A stretch of 64,000 nt of DNA, taken from assembly GCA_964550895.1 (NCBI GenBank), contig CAZKAP010000006.1:1-64000 (forward strand), in the 5' to 3' direction. Shown here in pieces: positions 35,034-44,567 of the stretch. Under the pieces are notes generated by a model. That model was given only the letters and a program-made list of their open reading frames with translations, did no database searches and was not told the DNA's origin. The translations under genes and the position numbers were made by a program. The stretch is from CAZKAP01 sp964550895. Lineage in GTDB: Bacteria > Bacteroidota > Bacteroidia > Flavobacteriales > Flavobacteriaceae. Positions within the stretch are counted from its first letter, which is position 1, and every line of letters begins with the position of its first letter.

Positions 35034-36464
35034 TTAAGAGAATTTCTTTTCCAGTTCCTCTACGTACTTGCGGAACTGTTTGTCGGTTTCCGACAGATTA
35101 TTGACCGTTCGGCAGGCGTGCAGTACGGTTGCGTGGTCCCGATTACCTATATGGGAACCTATGCTGGCCAGTGAAGCCTTGGTACACTTCTTGGCGAAAT
35201 ACATAGCCAGTTGCCTTGCCTGTACCACATAGCGTTTTCGGGTGGGCGACTGAAGCGTTTCCACGTCGAGATCGAAGTAGTCCGCTACGGTTTTCTGTAT
35301 GTAGTCTATGGAAATGTCCTTGCGCGTATTCTTTACGAAGTTCTCTACGATTCCCGCTACCAGGTCCATAGTAATCTCCTTCTTGGCATACGAAGAGTGG
35401 GCCATGAGGCTGATCACTACTCCCTCCAGCTCGCGTATATTACTCTTCACGTGCTTGGCGACGTAGTGCAGGATGTCGTCGGATAGCTCCACGCCATCGC
35501 GGTACAGCCGATTCTTTAATATAGCAATACGCGTCTGCAGATCCGGGCTCAGGAGCTCTGCGGACAGTCCCCATTTAAAGCGCGACAACAGGCGAAGTTC
35601 GAAGTCCTGGAGGTCTACGGGTGGCTTGTCCGAGGTGAGTATGAGTTGCTTGCGGTTCTGGTGAAGGTGATTAAAAATGTGAAAGAAAACGTCTTGTGTC
35701 TTCGTTTTGCCCGAGAAAAACTGGATGTCGTCTATAATAAGTACATCGATCAGCTGATAGAAGTGCACAAAGTCGTTGCGGGTATTGTTTTTTGCCGAAT
35801 CCGCATATTGTTGAGTGAAGCGATCGGCCGGGATGTAAAGGACCGTTTTCTCTGGAAATTTTTCCTTGATCTCAACTCCCACGGCATGGGCCAGATGCGT
35901 TTTGCCCAGGCCAACATTTCCGAAGATCAGCAGAGGGTTAAATGCGGTGCCTCCGGGTTTGTTGGCGACGGCCATAGCGGCGGATCGCGCCAGTCGGTTG
36001 GACTCCCCCTCCAGGAAGTTGTCAAAGTTGTAATTCGAATTGAGCTGGGACTCAATCTTTACATTTCGGATTCCGGGGATCACAAAAGGATTACGCAGTT
36101 CGGGATTCTTCTTGTTTACCGATACATCCAGTTCCTGTGACTGAACAGCGGGTCGGTTATTGCTTGGAATCTTTTCCGTCACCGGATTTTCGCTGTGGTT
36201 TCGATTGCTCATACGGATTACGTATACCAGACGTGCTGAATCCCCAAGTTCCTTGGTCAGGGCTACTTTCAGCAGTTTTACGTAGTGTTCTTCCAGCCAC
36301 TCATAAAAGAATTTACTGGGAACTTCGATGCTCAATACACTTCCGTTTAATCTCAGGGGTCTAATGGGTTCAAACCAGGTTTTATAGGCCTGTGGTTGTA
36401 TGTTGTCCTGTATAAATTGAAGACAGTTGTTCCACACCGAGATGGCGGACGCGGTTATTGGCAT
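35034..36464 (-). CDS. dnaA: Chromosomal replication initiator DnaA
   Basis: DnaA (476 aa) unwinds oriC. Domain I (1-90), a short linker, the AAA+ domain with GNVGLGKTHLAHAVG and Walker B IDDIQFF, and the HTH domain with the box-binding signature IGNRDHATVLHACRTV are all present. The start MPITASAISVWNNC is normal. The upstream region shows no cluster of TTATNCACA boxes, so oriC is probably elsewhere. dnaN is not adjacent. Confidence 0.97.
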   Translation of the reverse strand: MPITASAISVWNNCLQFIQDNIQPQAYKTWFEPIRPLRLNGSVLSIEVPSKFFYEWLEEHYVKLLKVALTKELGDSARLVYVIRMSNRNHSENPVTEKIPSNNRPAVQSQELDVSVNKKNPELRNPFVIPGIRNVKIESQLNSNYNFDNFLEGESNRLARSAAMAVANKPGGTAFNPLLIFGNVGLGKTHLAHAVGVEIKEKFPEKTVLYIPADRFTQQYADSAKNNTRNDFVHFYQLIDVLIIDDIQFFSGKTKTQDVFFHIFNHLHQNRKQLILTSDKPPVDLQDFELRLLSRFKWGLSAELLSPDLQTRIAILKNRLYRDGVELSDDILHYVAKHVKSNIRELEGVVISLMAHSSYAKKEITMDLVAGIVENFVKNTRKDISIDYIQKTVADYFDLDVETLQSPTRKRYVVQARQLAMYFAKKCTKASLASIGSHIGNRDHATVLHACRTVNNLSETDKQFRKYVEELEKKFS

Positions 36465-36663
36465 TGCCTGTTAAATTAATGGTTAGTGTTTGACTAAACT
36501 AGACAGATTTTGGGGGTAATCCGTGTGCCTTGGATGAGGCAAATATTGAAACAATTAATTGGAAAAAAAAATGCAGAACACATTGAAATATTCGAATTTT
36601 TTTCGCAATTTCTCCATAACGTTAGTTTAACGTTTCCTACAAAGTACTAAACATTCCATTAAC
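36465..36663. other. AT-rich divergent region between dnaA and the thioesterase
   Basis: This 199-base region holds AT-rich tracts (36541-36615) and one perfect inverted repeat, 36618-36624 with 36628-36634 (AACGTTA, 3-base gap), close to the thioesterase start. No full TAnnTTTG box or DnaA box was found on either strand. The repeat could be an operator. Confidence 0.4.
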
Positions 36664-37080
36664 ATGATCGAACACATTTCTACCTTCCGTATACAGTATA
36701 ATGAAACGGATCAGATGGGTGTGGTGCACCATGCTAACTATTTGAAATACATGGAAATGGGTAGAATTGAATGGTTGCGAAGCCTCGGCGTGAGCTATGC
36801 CGAAATGGAGCGTCGCGGGGTGCTTCTTCCCGTAGTCTCCGTACAGGTCAATTTTAGGCATCCTTGCTATTTCGATGATACTATGACACTTACCACCAGG
36901 ATGGTCGAACTGCCTCGAGGAAGCATAAGGTTTGACTATTGTATGGTGAACCAAAACGGGGTCCTTGTGATGAAGTCGGAGGCGGTCCTGGCCTTTATCG
37001 ATTCGGGCCGCTTCCGGCCGGTAAAGTGTCCTCCCGACCTCTTCGCTATATTCGAAAAGGCCTTCAAGGCTCCGGTCTGA
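36664..37080 (+). CDS. Acyl-CoA thioesterase (YbgC-like, hot-dog fold)
   Basis: A 138-residue 4HBT-type thioesterase. The active-site segment YNETDQMGVVHHANYLKYME carries the catalytic Asp. Relatives hydrolyse short acyl-CoA, and E. coli YbgC sits beside tol-pal, which is absent here. The 3' end overlaps the converging YigZ gene by 17 bases. Confidence 0.9.
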   Translation: MIEHISTFRIQYNETDQMGVVHHANYLKYMEMGRIEWLRSLGVSYAEMERRGVLLPVVSVQVNFRHPCYFDDTMTLTTRMVELPRGSIRFDYCMVNQNGVLVMKSEAVLAFIDSGRFRPVKCPPDLFAIFEKAFKAPV

Positions 37081-37666
37081 TGGTCAGTTGCATTTCCTCC
37101 AGGCGGCAGAGAAAGTCCGCCTTAAGCTCCAAAGGACATTGTATGCGCACCTCGATGGGGTGTCGGGTAAAATCGGGTTCTATCAGAAGTTCGAAGTCTT
37201 TCTTCATCCTTCTGATCTTCTCCAATCCGGCATGATCGCTCAATACCCTGACACTAAATCGAGGCAGAATCCGCTGGAGCCGGGTCTGCTCGGCGGCACC
37301 GGCGGCAGCGGTACCATACGCCCGGATCAGTCCTCCTTTGCCGAGTTTTACTCCCCCGAAATAACGTGTTACCGTTATCAGTACGTGCGTCAGCCTGTTT
37401 TTCTCAATCTGGTTGAGAATGGGAATGCCCGCGGTATAACCGGGTTCACCATCGTCACTGCATCCGGAATATACGGGATCCCATCCGAGGCGCCAGGCAT
37501 AACAGACGTGATTGGCCTTGGGGTGTAAATCCCGGACCGATTGCAGCTGTTTTTGCCATTCCTCCTGCGATCGTACCGGAAAACACTGTGCAATGAACTT
37601 GCTGTTTTTCTCTTTCATAAGAAAGGGTTCCGACGGTTTCGCTGCAGTGTAGTATTCCAAGTTCAT
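37064..37666 (-). CDS. YigZ/IMPACT family protein
   Basis: A 200-residue protein with the conserved block CSDDGEPGYTAG and TRYFGGVKLGKGGLIRAYG, plus a C-terminal ferredoxin-like domain (DUF1949 type). The IMPACT/YigZ family is linked to translation control and proline-peptide handling, but the bacterial role is open. The ATG at 37666 overlaps the EamA stop by one base (TAATG). It is last in ribD-HAD-EamA-yigZ. Confidence 0.9.
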   Translation of the reverse strand: MNLEYYTAAKPSEPFLMKEKNSKFIAQCFPVRSQEEWQKQLQSVRDLHPKANHVCYAWRLGWDPVYSGCSDDGEPGYTAGIPILNQIEKNRLTHVLITVTRYFGGVKLGKGGLIRAYGTAAAGAAEQTRLQRILPRFSVRVLSDHAGLEKIRRMKKDFELLIEPDFTRHPIEVRIQCPLELKADFLCRLEEMQLTIRPEP

Positions 37667-38535
37667 TACCACGATGCTGTCATGGCCCAGATGCTCACCG
37701 CGGCCAGGAAAATTCCCAGGTAATTCCACACGTTCAGCCGTTCCCTGAACGCCAGAACCCCGAGGAGCGTGCTCAACAGTACGATAGCCACGTTGTTTAC
37801 AGTGAATACCACGGCGCTGTCCAGGCTGGGACTGTCCAGGGATTTCAGCAGGAAATAAAGAGAAAAGTAATTCGGTATACCCAGGGCGATCCCTCCGAAC
37901 CAGTCTTTTCTTCGCATACGCATTTCGCGGGCCAGCCTGTTAGTGAGCACGAATACGCTACCTGAGATTCCCGCGCTGAAGAAGACAACGGTCGTAAAGA
38001 GGGGAAACCAGCTATCCTTCAGGTAAAATGCCCGGATGAGGTTGATGCTGGAATCTACGATCCCCGAACCCAGGAAAACCAGAAAGGGCAGGCGTAGTAC
38101 ATTCCAGCCCAACGGGCTGCCTTGGGTATAATTGCTTAGTATGATAGCGGAAATCGCCAGGGCCACTCCGGTGATCAGGGTGAAGTTGAAGGGCTCACCG
38201 AGCAAGGCAATACCGAATAGTGCCGGAATCACCAGCGACATCTTCGTGGCGACCGATGCCACTCTGAGACCGTTTTGCTGAGAGGCCATGGCGATCAGCC
38301 GGAATACGATAATAAACAGTATGCCCAGTACACCGCCCAGCAGGACTACGGGAATAAGACCTTCGCTATCCAGGTCTTTGGGCAGATGGATGGACAGCAC
38401 TATGGCTCCCAGTACAGAAGCCACGAAGTAATTCACGATTATGGCGTAGAGGTTGTGAACGCCATAGGATCCGAACAATTTAAATACCGCGAAAATGATA
38501 GTGCTGCACGCGATGCTGAGTAACAGGTAGATCAT
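37666..38535 (-). CDS. EamA/DMT family transporter
   Basis: A 289-residue integral membrane protein with ten hydrophobic segments in two EamA-type halves (about 1-140 and 150-289). Drug/metabolite transporters export small metabolites; the substrate cannot be read. It overlaps the HAD gene by 4 bases (ATGA) and yigZ by one. Confidence 0.88.
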   Translation of the reverse strand: MIYLLLSIACSTIIFAVFKLFGSYGVHNLYAIIVNYFVASVLGAIVLSIHLPKDLDSEGLIPVVLLGGVLGILFIIVFRLIAMASQQNGLRVASVATKMSLVIPALFGIALLGEPFNFTLITGVALAISAIILSNYTQGSPLGWNVLRLPFLVFLGSGIVDSSINLIRAFYLKDSWFPLFTTVVFFSAGISGSVFVLTNRLAREMRMRRKDWFGGIALGIPNYFSLYFLLKSLDSPSLDSAVVFTVNNVAIVLLSTLLGVLAFRERLNVWNYLGIFLAAVSIWAMTASW

Positions 38536-39140
38536 AGAGAGAAGCGACTCGGCAATTCGGTTATCTCCTCGCGTCCCACCCTGAGGTGCCAGGTCTGCCA
38601 GCCCAGCCGTCCGGCCGCCCGCGTGTTTTCTTCCGTGTCGTCTATAAAGAGTGTCTTATCAGGCAGAAGCCCCATCTGAGCCCCAACGAACTCGAATATT
38701 TCCTCATCGGGCTTGCGCATACCCATTTCGTAGGAAAGGTAAAAACCTTCGAAGGCATCGCGAAAGGTGTTGAATTTCGTCAGTCCCATCTGTTTCCTTA
38801 CATATTCGATGTGCAGCTCGTTGGTATTGCTCAACAGGAATAGGCGCTGTTCCCGAGTGGCCGAAAAATTCCGAATGAAATCAAGTCTGTGGTCCGGGAA
38901 TTCGCGCAATATGGAATTCCATCCCATTACGATCTCCTCCTGAGGGGTGCCCGGCAGGAAAACCTCCATGCCTTCCAGGAATTCCACTGTGGATACGGCT
39001 CCTTTTTCGTACTGCAGGAATAACTCCATCATCCCGGGTGGAAAGGCTTCTAGTCCGAGCTCCCTCAGGGCCCTGCCCGTTGCCTCCTTGTCGAGATCTA
39101 TGAAAATATCACCGAAATCGAATACGATGTTCTCAATCAC
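38532..39140 (-). CDS. HAD-superfamily phosphatase (YihX-like)
   Basis: A 202-residue HAD hydrolase. Motif I is FDFGDIFIDLD, motif II LLSNTN, motif III KPDEEIF and motif IV FIDDTEEN. Members dephosphorylate sugar phosphates or FMN. A role in the riboflavin path is tempting because ribD precedes it with an 8-base overlap; this is inference. The start is a GTG at 39140. Confidence 0.87.
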   Translation of the reverse strand: MIENIVFDFGDIFIDLDKEATGRALRELGLEAFPPGMMELFLQYEKGAVSTVEFLEGMEVFLPGTPQEEIVMGWNSILREFPDHRLDFIRNFSATREQRLFLLSNTNELHIEYVRKQMGLTKFNTFRDAFEGFYLSYEMGMRKPDEEIFEFVGAQMGLLPDKTLFIDDTEENTRAAGRLGWQTWHLRVGREEITELPSRFSL

Positions 39141-40185
39141 GATAGTATATATTTAAAGTATCACCTTGTACGTTGTGGCTTTCTGCCAGTCTTCCCCTGG
39201 ATGCCGGTGCCCTCAGTCCGTCACCTAAGGATTTCGATCCTGTGAATTCCCATATTTCATCCCAGAGATCGCGTTCCAGAAACAGGTCCCAAAGGGCTCT
39301 TCCTCCTTCGATCAGCAGGCTATCCATGCCTTCTTTCTTCAGGTAATTCAATACGGTTTCGGCCAGGTCTTCCCCAGGCGCGGGAGGAAGCCATGCGACA
39401 TGCCGTCCGGCTTTGGAATCACCGGTTTTTTTTCCGAAAACCACAGTAGGCGGGCCAGGCTGAAGTAGTCGGGCATCCGAAGGGACCCTCGCTCTGGGAT
39501 CCCAGAGCAAACGGACCGGATCCGGACCGCCCCAGTTTCGGTTATCCAGCGTGGGATTATCGGCTGAGGCCGTTCCCGCACCCACGAGTATGGCCGAGGC
39601 CTCACTCCGCAGTTTGTGGGCCAGTTGCCTGCTGAATCGGTTACTGATCCAGTACGGGGTCCCGGGATGGCGGTCTTCCCGGTAAGGAGCCACGTAGCCG
39701 TCGCTCGATCGCGCCCATTTCAGTCGTATAAAGGGTCGTTGCTTCTGCTGGTTGATCAGAAATCGGCGGTGCAGTACGCGGCACTCTGCTTCGAGTATGC
39801 CTGTGGTTACGCTCTTGCCGGCCTCCTGCAATTCACGAATACCCCCCCCCTGAACCAGGGGATTGGGGTCTGAGATGCCGATGAAAACATCGGGTATGGC
39901 CGTGGCCGCAATGGCTCGTGAACAGGGAGGGGTCTTCCCGAAATGGGAACAGGGCTCGAGGGTAACGTATAATCGGGCATGGCTGAGGTCCGAACCCGAG
40001 GGTACGTTCTGTAGCGCATTGATTTCGGCATGGGGGCCACCGAAAGAACTGCTAAAACCTTCCCCGAGGATCCGTCCTCCGCGGTCCGTGATGCAGCAGC
40101 CCACCCCCGGATTGGGCGCCGCCTGCAGTGTGGCCTGTGACCCCAGTTGAATGGCACGGGCCATGTATTTTTCGTGTATCTTCAC
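39133..40185 (-). CDS. ribD: Bifunctional riboflavin deaminase/reductase RibD
   Basis: RibD (350 aa) does two steps of riboflavin synthesis. The deaminase domain has the zinc motif PHAEINAL and EPCSHFGKTPPC; the reductase domain has RSSDGYVA, GAGTASADNPTL and LLIEGGRALW. The start is the GTG at 40185 (MKIHEKYMARA), which matches relatives better than the ATG at 40164. It leads the run ribD-HAD-EamA-yigZ and diverges from a GNAT gene with 24 bases between starts. Confidence 0.95.
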   Translation of the reverse strand: MKIHEKYMARAIQLGSQATLQAAPNPGVGCCITDRGGRILGEGFSSSFGGPHAEINALQNVPSGSDLSHARLYVTLEPCSHFGKTPPCSRAIAATAIPDVFIGISDPNPLVQGGGIRELQEAGKSVTTGILEAECRVLHRRFLINQQKQRPFIRLKWARSSDGYVAPYREDRHPGTPYWISNRFSRQLAHKLRSEASAILVGAGTASADNPTLDNRNWGGPDPVRLLWDPRARVPSDARLLQPGPPTVVFGKKTGDSKAGRHVAWLPPAPGEDLAETVLNYLKKEGMDSLLIEGGRALWDLFLERDLWDEIWEFTGSKSLGDGLRAPASRGRLAESHNVQGDTLNIYYRD

Positions 40186-40209
40186 CCGGTAAAAGTAGTG
40201 TATTCGCCC

Positions 40210-40695
40210 ATGAGTGCATTCGAAATTCGCCCGCTTGTGCAGGCCGACAATGCTTCCCTCTCGGCAGTTATTCGAAAGGTATTGCTGGATCTGGGCGTCC
40301 CCAAAGTCGGAACCGCCTATGCTGACCCCGAACTCGATCAGATGTATCAGGCCTATCTCCGTCCCGGATGCGGCTACTGGGTAGCCCAGGGCCCCTCAGG
40401 AATCGTTGGAGGCTGTGGTACAGCACCTTTAAGGGATGCGGATCCGGGCATTTGCGAACTTCAGAAAATGTATCTCGATCCGGCCGCTCGGGGCCGCGGC
40501 TTGGGCGTTCGTTTGTTGGAGGTCAACCTCGACTTCGCCCGGGAGTGGGGATACGAACAGATGTATCTGGAGACTATGACGTACATGGAAGCCGCACAGA
40601 AGCTGTACCGGAAATACGGGTTTGAATATCTGGACGGGCCACTTGGAAATACCGGCCATTATTCATGCCCCGTGCAGATGATTAAGCGGCTCTAA
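40210..40695 (+). CDS. GNAT family N-acetyltransferase
   Basis: A 161-residue acetyltransferase: FEIRPLVQADNASL opening, then ELQKMYLDPAARGRGLGVRLLE as the acetyl-CoA loop, and AAQKLYRKYGFEYL. The substrate is unknown. The ATG at 40210 is taken; a longer frame would overlap ribD. It lies 12 bases before prmC and is probably co-transcribed with it. Confidence 0.88.
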   Translation: MSAFEIRPLVQADNASLSAVIRKVLLDLGVPKVGTAYADPELDQMYQAYLRPGCGYWVAQGPSGIVGGCGTAPLRDADPGICELQKMYLDPAARGRGLGVRLLEVNLDFAREWGYEQMYLETMTYMEAAQKLYRKYGFEYLDGPLGNTGHYSCPVQMIKRL

Positions 40696-40707
40696 GTCCC
40701 CTTCGAA

Positions 40708-41583
40708 ATGCAGTTGGCCCTGTACCGAAACCATTTGCTTCAAGACTTGTCCACAATCTATGGGATGGAGGAGGCCCGTGCTATTTTTTCCCGTTTGCTG
40801 GAAGATTTACTGGGCCTGGAACCCTTTATGTGGGTTCGGGAACCGGATTATAAACTCGACCACCGGCAATTCGCGCTTCTGGAGCAGGCCCGAACCGGCC
40901 TTCTCCAGGGCAAGCCGGTTCAGCAGCTGACCGGGCGTGAATACTTTATGGGGATGTCCCTGATGGTCAGCCCGGACGTACTGATTCCAAGGCCGGAAAC
41001 CGAGGGACTGGTGCGGCTGGCCGAGGAACTGATGGATGCAGACAGGCCGGGATCCGGACGTCTGGTGGATATGGGAACTGGAAGCGGATGCATTGCCCTC
41101 GCTCTGAAAAAGTCGCGGCCCGATTGGGACATTTGGGGGCTGGACATCAGCGAAGAGGCCATCGATGTTGCAGGGATCAACGCCAGAAGTGTAGGTGCAG
41201 CCATACATTTGGAGCACTTCGATCTGCTCGACTGGAGGGGCCATCGGAACAACCGGAGCTTTGCCGGCTTCGATGTGCTGGTATCCAATCCCCCCTATAT
41301 ACCGAATGAGGAATGGGCCTCGCTTGGGGTCCACGTCAGGGAGCACGAACCTCCTCAGGCGCTGTTCGTTCCGGATGCCGATCCGCTCATCTTCTATAGG
41401 GAACTCGCCGAATGGGCGAGGAGTGAAGGTGCCCGGCGCGTGCACCTTTGTGCCGAATGCCATACCCACTTTGTGAGCGACGTTCGCGAACTTTGGGCGC
41501 AACTTTCGGTGGGGGCATTGCAGGTGCATGAAGACATCTATGATCGGCCGAGATTCGTTAGCGGTCGCATCGATCGAAGCTAA
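40708..41583 (+). CDS. prmC: Release factor glutamine methyltransferase PrmC
   Basis: PrmC (291 aa) methylates the GGQ glutamine of RF1 and RF2. It has the N-terminal helical domain with QQLTGREYFMG, the SAM motif VDMGTGSGCIALAL and the catalytic NPPYIP. The motifs are complete. Confidence 0.95.
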   Translation: MQLALYRNHLLQDLSTIYGMEEARAIFSRLLEDLLGLEPFMWVREPDYKLDHRQFALLEQARTGLLQGKPVQQLTGREYFMGMSLMVSPDVLIPRPETEGLVRLAEELMDADRPGSGRLVDMGTGSGCIALALKKSRPDWDIWGLDISEEAIDVAGINARSVGAAIHLEHFDLLDWRGHRNNRSFAGFDVLVSNPPYIPNEEWASLGVHVREHEPPQALFVPDADPLIFYRELAEWARSEGARRVHLCAECHTHFVSDVRELWAQLSVGALQVHEDIYDRPRFVSGRIDRS

Positions 41584-41633
41584 GACCATGAGACCTGGGG
41601 CAAAACACAGTTAATGAATACGATGAAATAGCA

Positions 41634-43652
41634 ATGAGTAAGGATATTCGAGAGGAGATTGAGAAACTCAGCAGAGAAATCGAAGAACACAACCACCGCT
41701 ACTACGTGCTGGATGAACCGGTGATCAGTGACGAGGAGTTTGACGCCATGTTGCGCCGACTCCAGGCCCTGGAACAGGATCATCCGGAATTCCGTAGCGC
41801 GCATTCGCCTACACTCAGAGTAGGGGGGAGTGTGACGAAAGACTTCGAGACCCGCGAACACGACTTCCGTATGTATTCTCTGGATAACGGGTACACCTGG
41901 GAGGAAGTGGTGAGCTGGGAAGAACGCCTTCGGAAAACACTAGGGAAGGAGATCGGCCTGTCGTATACCTGTGAGTTGAAGTACGATGGAGCATCGATTA
42001 GCCTCAAATACGAAGATGGACTCCTTACCCGAGCCCTGACCCGGGGAGATGGCATACAGGGGGATGATGTTACCGACAATATACGTACCATCCGAACCGT
42101 ACCCCTGCGCCTAAAGGGTGATTATCCGGCTGTGATGGAGGTCCGGGGGGAGATCGTGCTGCCCCTGGAGGGATTCCAGCGGATGAATCGCGAACGTAAA
42201 CGGGCCGGAGAGCCCCTGTATATGAACCCCAGGAATACGGCCTCGGGTAGCCTTAAGCTTCAGGATAGTTCCCTGGTGGCGGCACGCCCCCTGGTGTGCC
42301 TGGTCTACGGCTGGGCCGGTCCGGATTCCGGCCTCAGGAGGCAATATGATTTCCTTAATAAAGCCCGAAATTGGGGTTTCATGGTGCCTCCCGAGTCCTC
42401 CTACTGCCCGGATTTGGATCATGTCAGGGCTTTTGTCGACCGATGGGAAGAAGAGCGGGAACGACTGCCCTATGAAACGGATGGAGTGGTGATCAAAGTA
42501 GACCCGGTGGAACTGCAGCAGCGGGTAGGCTATACCTCCAAGTCGCCCCGCTGGGCACTGGCCTATAAGTTTCAGGCCCAGCAGGCGATAACCCGCCTGC
42601 TGGGCATTACCTATCAGGTAGGACGCACGGGAGCCATTACCCCGGTGGCCGAACTGGAACCCGTACTCCTCGACGGAACTACGGTAAAGCGGGCATCGCT
42701 CCACAATGCAGACCAGATCGCTAAACTCGATTTGCGGGTCGGCGATTCCGTGTTTGTGGAAAAAGGAGGGGAGATCATCCCCAAAGTCACCGGTATCATC
42801 GAGCAACTGCGTCCGGCCGATAGTGCTCCGCACCAGTACATCACCCATTGCCCGGTATGCCTTACGGAACTCGTTCGGCTCGAGGGGGATGTCCAGCATT
42901 TCTGTCCCAACAGCACGCAGTGCCCTTCACAGATCAAAGGTCGAATCGAACACTTTATATCGCGCAAAGCCATGGACATAGACGGACTTGGGAGTGAAAC
43001 CGTGGGACGGTTTGTGGATGAGGGCTTGATCGCAAACTACGCGGATCTCTACACTCTGGAGGCCGAACGGATTGTGCCCCTGGAGGGGATGGCCAAGAAA
43101 TCCGCAGAGCGGATAATTACCGGGATAGAACAATCGAAGCGCATTCCTTTTTCCCGGGTACTCTTTGCCCTGGGCATACGGCATGTGGGCGAGACGGTAG
43201 CTGCCATACTCGCTGAGCATTTCGGAAGTCTGGAACGGCTGAGTCAGGCTGAGGTGGAAGAGCTTACCGCACTGGAAGATATTGGGCCCCGAATAGCGGA
43301 GAGTCTCGTTCTTTTCTTTGCCAATCCGGATAACCGACAGATTATCGAACGGCTTAAATTCTATGGATTGCAGTTGGAACGCACTGGAGAGGATGCCACC
43401 GAGATCCGGCATAACCCGCATATAAGCGGGAAGAAATTTGTTATTTCCGGAGTTTTTGAAAAACTGGGGCGGGAAGAACTCAAGGAGAAACTGCAAGCCC
43501 AGGGGGGTCTGGTCCAGTCCTCATTGAGTTCAAAAACCGATTTCCTGGTGGCAGGCGATAACATGGGACCCAGCAAGCGACAAAAAGCAGAAAAACTCTC
43601 CATACCCATAGTGGGCGAGAAGGACATCACCGAATGGCTTTCGCCCGATTAG
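41634..43652 (+). CDS. ligA: NAD-dependent DNA ligase
   Basis: LigA (672 aa) seals nicks in replication and repair. The adenylation lysine is in ELKYDGAS near residue 120. The OB fold, the four-cysteine zinc finger (CPVC...CPNSTQC), HhH repeats and a C-terminal BRCT domain (GKKFVISGVFEKLGREEL onwards) follow in the usual order. It converges with the DUF4349 gene. Confidence 0.97.
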   Translation: MSKDIREEIEKLSREIEEHNHRYYVLDEPVISDEEFDAMLRRLQALEQDHPEFRSAHSPTLRVGGSVTKDFETREHDFRMYSLDNGYTWEEVVSWEERLRKTLGKEIGLSYTCELKYDGASISLKYEDGLLTRALTRGDGIQGDDVTDNIRTIRTVPLRLKGDYPAVMEVRGEIVLPLEGFQRMNRERKRAGEPLYMNPRNTASGSLKLQDSSLVAARPLVCLVYGWAGPDSGLRRQYDFLNKARNWGFMVPPESSYCPDLDHVRAFVDRWEEERERLPYETDGVVIKVDPVELQQRVGYTSKSPRWALAYKFQAQQAITRLLGITYQVGRTGAITPVAELEPVLLDGTTVKRASLHNADQIAKLDLRVGDSVFVEKGGEIIPKVTGIIEQLRPADSAPHQYITHCPVCLTELVRLEGDVQHFCPNSTQCPSQIKGRIEHFISRKAMDIDGLGSETVGRFVDEGLIANYADLYTLEAERIVPLEGMAKKSAERIITGIEQSKRIPFSRVLFALGIRHVGETVAAILAEHFGSLERLSQAEVEELTALEDIGPRIAESLVLFFANPDNRQIIERLKFYGLQLERTGEDATEIRHNPHISGKKFVISGVFEKLGREELKEKLQAQGGLVQSSLSSKTDFLVAGDNMGPSKRQKAEKLSIPIVGEKDITEWLSPD

Positions 43653-43665
43653 TCCTGCGAGCTGT

Positions 43666-44508
43666 TCATATGGAATTTCGAGCCCTGCTCCTGCGGTAGA
43701 AAATCCAGGAAAGTAAGGCAGTAAAGATCAGGACAAAGGGCCAGGCCGCGGCGATGCCCAACAGGAACGATGTGAAGTACCCCCAGCCCTTGCCCAGGTT
43801 ATCCGTCAGTTGTGAACCGAAAGACGGACCCGGGGAGTCGACCTGCTGATGGCAGCGGATCTCAAGAGTCGAATACGCCACCTGCTTACTCAGGTAACGG
43901 AGCCTGCCCTGCATGGATTCGATATCCGATCGGTTGGCGTTTAGTTCTTTCTCGATGGCCAGGATGTCCTCTACGCTGCGACTGCTCTTAAGCAGGGAGA
44001 GGTAGCGTTCCTCCAGTTGACGCTTGCTGTTCAGCCGGGCCTCCAAATCGATGTATTCCTCCGTTACATCCCGGACACCGGAGCGGAAGTATTCCACCTC
44101 ACTTCCCGAGCTCGATATGCGGGTTACGAGTTCGTCGTAGGCAGCGGCCGGGATGCGTACCTGTAACCTGAGGGATTTGGCGTAGTCTGTATCGGTACGC
44201 TCCTCTTCGCCTATGTACCCGCCAGCGGATTCCACCGCTTCGCGTATGCGGGCCGCCGTCTCAATGAGATCCGGGCTACGAAGGCTTAACTCACCATTTC
44301 GGATCAGTTTACGACCTTCCGCGATGGGGGCCCCGCTTTCCTGAATGGATCCGGGAGCCTTCGACGGGCTTTCGTAATTCGCCGTACTGAGGTAAGTTTC
44401 TGCATCCGGGGCGGGGTAATCCTCACTGGATGCACTGTCGCCGCAGCTTGAGATCAGCAGGCAGAGGGCCAGGCCGATCAGAGTAGTCTTGTTTTGGGCA
44501 ATTGCCAT
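43666..44508 (-). CDS. DUF4349 lipoprotein
   Basis: A 280-residue lipoprotein with lipobox LISSC (Cys22). The DUF4349 domain reads LIRNGELSLRSPDLIETAARI, then GGYIGEEERTD and LEARLNSKRQLEERYLSLL as a coiled coil, with a C-terminal TM (about 245-268). This family is anchored at both ends. Its function is unknown. Confidence 0.87.
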   Translation of the reverse strand: MAIAQNKTTLIGLALCLLISSCGDSASSEDYPAPDAETYLSTANYESPSKAPGSIQESGAPIAEGRKLIRNGELSLRSPDLIETAARIREAVESAGGYIGEEERTDTDYAKSLRLQVRIPAAAYDELVTRISSSGSEVEYFRSGVRDVTEEYIDLEARLNSKRQLEERYLSLLKSSRSVEDILAIEKELNANRSDIESMQGRLRYLSKQVAYSTLEIRCHQQVDSPGPSFGSQLTDNLGKGWGYFTSFLLGIAAAWPFVLIFTALLSWIFYRRSRARNSI

Positions 44509-44567
44509 AAGGAAAAAGGTTTGATCTCGTAATTTACAAAAACACAGCCCACCTTCAGGACCGGGCT

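Noticed and set aside
36465..36663. Possible oriC beside dnaA
   Set aside because: No TTATNCACA-type boxes or repeats beyond one short palindrome were found; in Bacteroidota oriC is often not next to dnaA.
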